From Avipropionibacterium sp050157065 (GTDB taxonomy: Bacteria > Actinomycetota > Actinomycetes > Propionibacteriales > Propionibacteriaceae): a DNA stretch of 64,000 bases. This document shows, piece by piece, positions 60,635 through 64,000 of this stretch. Where the stretch lies: the NCBI GenBank assembly GCA_050157065.1, contig CP189573.1. One strand, given 5' to 3'. Each line of letters starts with the position of its first letter. Position 1 is the first letter of the stretch. The notes under the pieces were generated by a model. It was not told the DNA's origin and searched no databases. It worked only from the letters and a program-made list of their open reading frames with translations. The position numbers and the translations under genes were made by a program.

Positions 60635-61576
60635 CTAGGGATGGCGTAGCTCGTGGGCGGTGTGGGCGCAGGTGTGACTGGTCTCGACCTGGAACGTCGA
60701 GTGTTCAATCCCGACGGGGAAGTGTTCGGCGACGCACCGGCGGATGCGGTCCAGGATCTGGGGCGCGTGGCCGTCGGTGAAGCATTCCTCGTCGACCACG
60801 ACGTGGCCGGAGATGGTGGGTAGTCCGGTGGCCACGGTGGAGGCGTGAAGGTCGTGGACGTCGCGGACGTGGTCCAGGCCGCCGATGTGGGCGCGGACGT
60901 CGTCGAGGTCGAGCCCCTTGGGGGTGAACTCCATCAGCACGCCGACGGTGTCGCGCATGATCATGACGGCTCGTGGCACGATCAGGGCGGCGATGAACAA
61001 CCCGGCGAGGGCATCGGCGCGTTGGAATCCGGTGGTGGCGATGACGACTGCGGCCACGATGACGCCGAGCGAGCCGAGGGCGTCGTTGGCGACCTCGAGG
61101 AACGCTGCGCGCATGTTGAAGTTGGCGCCGCGGCCACCGGCGAGCACGGCGATGGCGATGAGGTTGATGGCCAGGCCGACGATGCCGAAGAACAGCAACT
61201 CGCCCGACGCGATCTCGGGTGGCTCGAACAACCGCCGGACCCCCTCGATCGCGGCGAAGATCCCGACCGCCACCAGCAGGGTGGCCTGTGCCAGCGCGGC
61301 GATGACCTCGATGCGTCGGAACCCCCAGGTGCGGCCCTTGCTCGCCGGTCGCCGCGTCAGCGTGGCCGCGACCAACGCGACCAGCAGTCCGCTGGCGTCG
61401 GTGACGGCATGTGCGGTGTCGGTGAGCAGCGCCAGGCTGCCGGTGAGGACTGACCCCACCAGTTGCGCGACCACGATGGCTGCGGTGAGACCGAAGGCGA
61501 TCGCCAGTCGCCGACGATGATCCGGTGTCGCGGCCGATGCGCCCCCGCCGTGGCTGTGGTCGTGCGCGGCGCCCAT
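60635..61576 (-). CDS. Cation diffusion facilitator (zinc/cadmium/cobalt efflux)
   Basis: A 313-residue membrane exporter of the CDF family. Six helices; the metal site is seen in SLALLTDTAHAVTDASGLLV (HxxxD) and EVANDALGSLGVIVAAVVI. A His-rich N-terminus (AAHDHSHGG) and C-terminal His/Cys segments (HTCAHTAHELRH) probably bind metal. The start ATG shares a base with the stop of the ArsR gene (TGATG), so it forms an operon with its metal sensor. Confidence 0.92.
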   Translation of the reverse strand: MGAAHDHSHGGGASAATPDHRRRLAIAFGLTAAIVVAQLVGSVLTGSLALLTDTAHAVTDASGLLVALVAATLTRRPASKGRTWGFRRIEVIAALAQATLLVAVGIFAAIEGVRRLFEPPEIASGELLFFGIVGLAINLIAIAVLAGGRGANFNMRAAFLEVANDALGSLGVIVAAVVIATTGFQRADALAGLFIAALIVPRAVMIMRDTVGVLMEFTPKGLDLDDVRAHIGGLDHVRDVHDLHASTVATGLPTISGHVVVDEECFTDGHAPQILDRIRRCVAEHFPVGIEHSTFQVETSHTCAHTAHELRHP

Positions 61577-61947
61577 CAGCTCGCTGCCTCTCCGGTGGAG
61601 TCCAGATGCGGGCAGTGCTGTGTCTGGCCGGTCTGCAGCAGAAAGGCGCCGGCCGCGTCCAGCATCGCGGCAACCGCGTCCGGCTCTTGCAGCGCGACCA
61701 CCGTCGCGCGTCCGCGGGACGCGGTCGAGACCAGACCGCAGTCACGCAACCGGGCAACGTGCACGCTCACCGTGGACTGGGCCAGCCCCAGATGGTCCAC
61801 CAGGTCCCGCACTCGGTGTTCACCGGACGTCAGGTGGTGCACGATCGCCAACCTGGTCGGGTCGGACAGCGCCTGGAACAGGTGGGCGTAGAGCCCTGCC
61901 GCCGACTCCGGCAGCAACCGCTCCCCACCCTCAGCATGTATCGTCAT
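61576..61947 (-). CDS. ArsR/SmtB-family metal-sensing repressor
   Basis: A 123-residue repressor. The winged helix is clear (LFQALSDPTRLAIVHHLTSG, VRDLVDHLGLAQSTVSVHVA, RLRDCGLVSTASRGR). His and Cys near the C-terminus (QTQHCPHLDS) and the N-terminal His could bind zinc, cadmium or nickel, as in the KmtR/CmtR groups. ATG 61947 lies inside a 16-bp palindrome and 6 bases past TACCAT, so the protein probably represses its own leaderless transcript. Upstream of, and coupled to, the cation exporter. Confidence 0.9.
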   Translation of the reverse strand: MTIHAEGGERLLPESAAGLYAHLFQALSDPTRLAIVHHLTSGEHRVRDLVDHLGLAQSTVSVHVARLRDCGLVSTASRGRATVVALQEPDAVAAMLDAAGAFLLQTGQTQHCPHLDSTGEAAS

Positions 61948-61955
61948 ATGACGAT
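61940..61955. promoter_or_regulatory. 16-bp perfect palindrome over the arsR start, probable operator
   Basis: ATCGTCATATGACGAT is a perfect palindrome with the TCATATGA core seen in many ArsR/SmtB sites. It covers the start codon and the -10 edge of the repressor gene and sits 10 bases from the divergent small gene. Confidence 0.65.
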
Positions 61956-61959
61956 GGTA
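61954..61959 (-). promoter_or_regulatory. -10 TACCAT, leaderless start of arsR-efflux operon
   Basis: TACCAT on the minus strand, 6 bases before ATG 61947, overlapping the palindrome. Confidence 0.45.
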
Positions 61960-61964
61960 TAGCC

Positions 61965-62183
61965 GTGAAGCGATCAGTAAAAGGTGGATCCCGGGGGGAG
62001 TGCTATCGGGCACTGGCTGAGACCTCGGCCCAGGCGCTCGAGGCCGTCGACTGCCGCAGCGAGCACGCCGAGTACCAGGTGGCGTCCATCCATGACAAGG
62101 AGTTGGCGAGCCTCTGTCCGCCGGGCACCATGCCATTGGTCTACCCGGAACCGGCCAAGACGTTCTGTCTGGGAAGTCCCTGA
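61965..62183 (+). CDS. Small LppU-like domain protein, possibly truncated
   Basis: A 72-residue frame from GTG 61965. The pattern GECYRALAETSA, ALEAVDCRSEHAEYQVASIH, CPPGTMPLVYPEP and KTFCLGSP matches the C-terminal domain of LppU-like actinobacterial lipoproteins, with its paired cysteines. The usual signal and lipobox are missing, so this may be a fragment of a larger gene or a cytoplasmic remnant. No clear promoter or ribosome-binding site. The arsR palindrome lies just upstream and might affect both directions. Confidence 0.45.
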   Translation: MKRSVKGGSRGECYRALAETSAQALEAVDCRSEHAEYQVASIHDKELASLCPPGTMPLVYPEPAKTFCLGSP

Positions 62184-62210
62184 TCAATCGTCGGCCCTGG
62201 GGTCGACGGG

Positions 62211-62219
62211 TTGTCCACA
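62211..62219 (+). promoter_or_regulatory. DnaA box TTGTCCACA
   Basis: A perfect DnaA box in the 120-base gap before the HNH gene, part of an 11-base direct repeat (TGTCCACAGGT) recurring 32 bases later. Confidence 0.45.
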
Positions 62220-62242
62220 GGTTCGGTGGGTGGGTTGCAGTG

Positions 62243-62251
62243 CTGTCCACA
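62243..62251 (+). promoter_or_regulatory. DnaA-box-like CTGTCCACA
   Basis: One mismatch to TTGTCCACA, 32 bases from the perfect copy and in the same direction. Confidence 0.35.
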
Positions 62252-62291
62252 GGTCTGGTGTTGGTGTGTGGTGGGTGTCCGACCTCGGCTC

Positions 62292-62297
62292 TAGTAT
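62292..62297 (+). promoter_or_regulatory. -10 TAGTAT, leaderless start of HNH gene
   Basis: TAGTAT lies 7 bases before ATG 62305. Confidence 0.5.
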
Positions 62298-62304
62298 CGG
62301 CTAC

Positions 62305-63939
62305 ATGTTCGATTCGAGCGTGTGGTTGACCGGTGGGTCCGGGTCGTCGTGTGGCGATCGGGGCTGTCGGCGTGCGCTGGCGGACGAGATCATTGCGGCG
62401 AACACGGCGATCACGCATGCGGATTGTCGGGTGTTGTTGCGGGTTGCGGAGTGGGTCGACCTGTACGCCCCGACCCCGGAGCAGGAGCGCGAGGCCGCTG
62501 CGGCCGAGCGGGAGCCGATGTCTGCGGCGGCTCGGCTGGCGGGGGAGGGCGTCCGTGCCCCGGGTGGGGATGGCACGCCGAGGGTGAGCGAGTTCTGCTT
62601 TGCCGAGTTGGGCGGCATGTTGGGGATGGCCCGGTTCGCCGCGGAGCAGCTGGTCGCCGATGTGGTGGACCTACGCCACCGGCTGCCGTTGTGTTGGGGT
62701 CGGGTGCAGCGTGGTGAGGTCCGGTCCGCGGTAGTGCGTCGGGTGGCGGCGGAGACCCGCTGGTTGTCGATGGAGGCCGCCGCGCTGGTGGATCGGGCGG
62801 TGGCGCCGGTGTTGGGGTCGGTGACGATGTACCGGCTGCGGAATCTGGTGGACGCGGAGGTGCTGCGGGCTGATCCGGCCGGCTATGAGGCTCGGGTCCG
62901 GGCGGATTGGGACCAGCGGGTTGCTCGGGTGGGTCAGACGAATCAGTACGGGTTGAAGACGTTGTTCGTCCGCGCCCGGGCCGCGGATGTGGTGTGGTTC
63001 GACGCAATGTTGGACCGGATCGCCGACATTTTGAAGCTGGAGGGCGACCCGGCGTCGAAGGATGTGCGGCGGTCCAAGTCGCTCGGGGTGTTGGCCCGAC
63101 CGGACCATGCGTTGTTGCTGTTGGCGAAGTACGCGTCCATGTCCGTGCCCGGCGGGCTGACCGATGAGGCCGAACCGGCCGCCGACCCTGCACCGGCTGA
63201 TCCGGCCGATGAGGACATCCGTTCCGAGCAGTCACCCACCTCCCGTCCAGAGGAGCCACCAACCGCTCGTCCCGAGGCCGAGGATCGTGCGCGCGCCTCA
63301 CAGGACGAGCGTCGTGCCTTCGATCCGGCGACGACGGCAGCGCTGGCCAGCGCATTGGGTCGGATAGATCCGGTGAAGCTGTTGCCGCCGGTCACCCTGT
63401 ACGTCCATGTCGCCGAGGAGATCCTGGTCGCTGGGAACGGCCCGGTCCGTGACGAGCACGGCGGGCTGACGAGTTGGCACCGTGTCCTGGCCGGGCTCGC
63501 CGGTACTCGGGTCACGATCAAGCCCGTGATCGACCCCAGGGGCGCGACGCCGGTCGATGCGTACGAGGTTCCTCGGGCGATGCGCGAACGGATCCATCTC
63601 CGCCAGCCGGTCGACCAGTTTCCGTGGGGCACCCAGACTGATCGGCACCGGCTCGACCTGGACCACACCATCGCCTACACCCGTCACGGGCCTCCGGGGC
63701 AGACCGGCTTGGCGAATCTGGCCCCACTGTCGCGCACTGCGCATCGGATCAAGACCCACGGTGGTTGGCAACTGCGACAACCCGAGCCCGGGGTGATGCT
63801 GTGGCGATCACCGTTGGGCCAGCACTACTTGATCAACCACACCGGAACCCACCCGCTGGGCCACGGGCCACTCGCCCACGCCCTCTGGCAGGCAACCGAC
63901 CCAGAGCCCACGAGCATCAGCGAGGACAGACAAATGTGA
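62305..63939 (+). CDS. DUF222/13E12-repeat protein with HNH endonuclease domain
   Basis: A 544-residue protein of the actinobacterial 13E12 family. The N-terminal DUF222 helical domain (DEIIAANTAITHADCRVLLR, FAAEQLVADVVDLRHRLPLC, RSAVVRRVAAETRWLSMEAA) is followed by an acidic, proline-rich linker (residues about 285-340) and an HNH nuclease domain (LDLDHTIAYTRHGPPGQTGL, NLAPLSRTAHRIKTHGGWQL). These are multicopy genes of unknown function, possibly mobile. The ATG follows TAGTAT by 7 bases. Its stop overlaps a GTG that may start another gene. Confidence 0.9.
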   Translation: MFDSSVWLTGGSGSSCGDRGCRRALADEIIAANTAITHADCRVLLRVAEWVDLYAPTPEQEREAAAAEREPMSAAARLAGEGVRAPGGDGTPRVSEFCFAELGGMLGMARFAAEQLVADVVDLRHRLPLCWGRVQRGEVRSAVVRRVAAETRWLSMEAAALVDRAVAPVLGSVTMYRLRNLVDAEVLRADPAGYEARVRADWDQRVARVGQTNQYGLKTLFVRARAADVVWFDAMLDRIADILKLEGDPASKDVRRSKSLGVLARPDHALLLLAKYASMSVPGGLTDEAEPAADPAPADPADEDIRSEQSPTSRPEEPPTARPEAEDRARASQDERRAFDPATTAALASALGRIDPVKLLPPVTLYVHVAEEILVAGNGPVRDEHGGLTSWHRVLAGLAGTRVTIKPVIDPRGATPVDAYEVPRAMRERIHLRQPVDQFPWGTQTDRHRLDLDHTIAYTRHGPPGQTGLANLAPLSRTAHRIKTHGGWQLRQPEPGVMLWRSPLGQHYLINHTGTHPLGHGPLAHALWQATDPEPTSISEDRQM

Positions 63940-64000
63940 GCCGTGCTCGCGAGATGATCACCGAGTTGGAGCACCGGCAACGCGCCGAGGTGCTCAGCTC
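63936..64000 (+). CDS. Start of an unidentified gene, cut by window end
   Basis: A GTG at 63936 overlaps the HNH gene stop (GTGA) and opens a frame reading SRAREMITELEHRQRAEVLS to the window end. The overlap type matches real gene pairs in this window and the residues suit a helical protein, but only 21 codons are visible. No family can be named. Confidence 0.4.
   Translation, partial: MSRAREMITELEHRQRAEVLS

Noticed and set aside
62211..62254. A replication origin at the DnaA boxes
   Set aside because: Only two boxes, no AT-rich unwinding region, and no dnaA, dnaN or rpmH nearby.
1..64000. CRISPR arrays, insertion sequences or rRNA genes
   Set aside because: No regularly spaced repeats of 25-40 bases, no transposase-like protein and no rRNA sequence were seen; the tandem repeats found are 13-23 bp with no spacers.

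Overview
This 64-kb window is high-GC DNA with the gene style of an actinomycete. Short operons are packed tightly, with many 4-base ATGA/GTGA start/stop overlaps and frequent GTG starts. Marker genes include an IdeR/DtxR-type regulator, a 13E12/DUF222 HNH protein, DUF3027, an acVLRF1-type peptidyl-tRNA hydrolase, a single-chain pyruvate carboxylase, myo-inositol-1-phosphate synthase and a eukaryote-like UDP-glucose pyrophosphorylase. The last three together would fit Propionibacteriales, but I infer that from memory and have not shown it. About seventeen genes carry a TANNNT hexamer exactly 6-7 bases before the start codon, the signature of leaderless transcripts.

Layout. 0-8 kb: a truncated MFS exporter diverges from a LysR regulator across a perfect 13-bp-arm palindrome; then a cold-shock protein/DUF3027 pair, a purine permease, a TetR-MFS-MerR operon and ThpR. 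8-17 kb: pyruvate carboxylase; a frameshifted TPR gene; a Tat-exported family 8 polysaccharide lyase with a changed catalytic residue and an inserted domain; its DeoR/LacI-hybrid regulator; a DUF2786 protein. 17-24 kb: small metabolic genes, including a divergent pair (Gfo/Idh/MocA oxidoreductase and ceramidase-like protein) that are both frameshifted. 24-31.5 kb: a two-subunit ABC exporter joined by a ladder of micro-ORFs, then a recQ-antitoxin-RES toxin operon whose toxin is frameshifted. 31.5-36 kb: two convergent ECF sigma factor/DGPF protein modules. 36-40 kb: small membrane proteins, serC and pdxH back to back, and acVLRF1.

40-44 kb is a four-gene amino-sugar operon (SIS isomerase, ROK kinase, N-acetyl-sugar-6-phosphate deacetylase, class II aldolase), followed by an IdeR-like regulator, a methyltransferase and thioredoxin. 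A tRNA-Arg(CCT) at 45.8 kb borders a 5-kb block with more relaxed codon use: a secreted glycoside hydrolase, a second DeoR/LacI hybrid and a secreted beta-helix protein. 51-57.5 kb: a low-molecular-weight phosphatase, a PTH2-type hydrolase, a sulfatase with an aldo/keto reductase, and ino1 co-translated with two amidohydrolases of which the second has lost its metal ligands. 57.5-64 kb: a DEAD-box helicase behind a structured leader, UDP-glucose pyrophosphorylase, an ArsR/cation-efflux operon under a 16-bp palindrome, an HNH nuclease gene behind two DnaA-box-like sites, and the start of one more gene.

Read together, the lyase, sulfatase, secreted hydrolases and amino-sugar operon suggest an organism that uses sulfated or uronic-acid polysaccharides containing amino sugars. 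That link is inference, because the genes are spread over 40 kb. Four genes carry apparent single-base frameshifts and one a frame-changing 23-bp duplication; the reads would be needed to tell decay from sequencing error.
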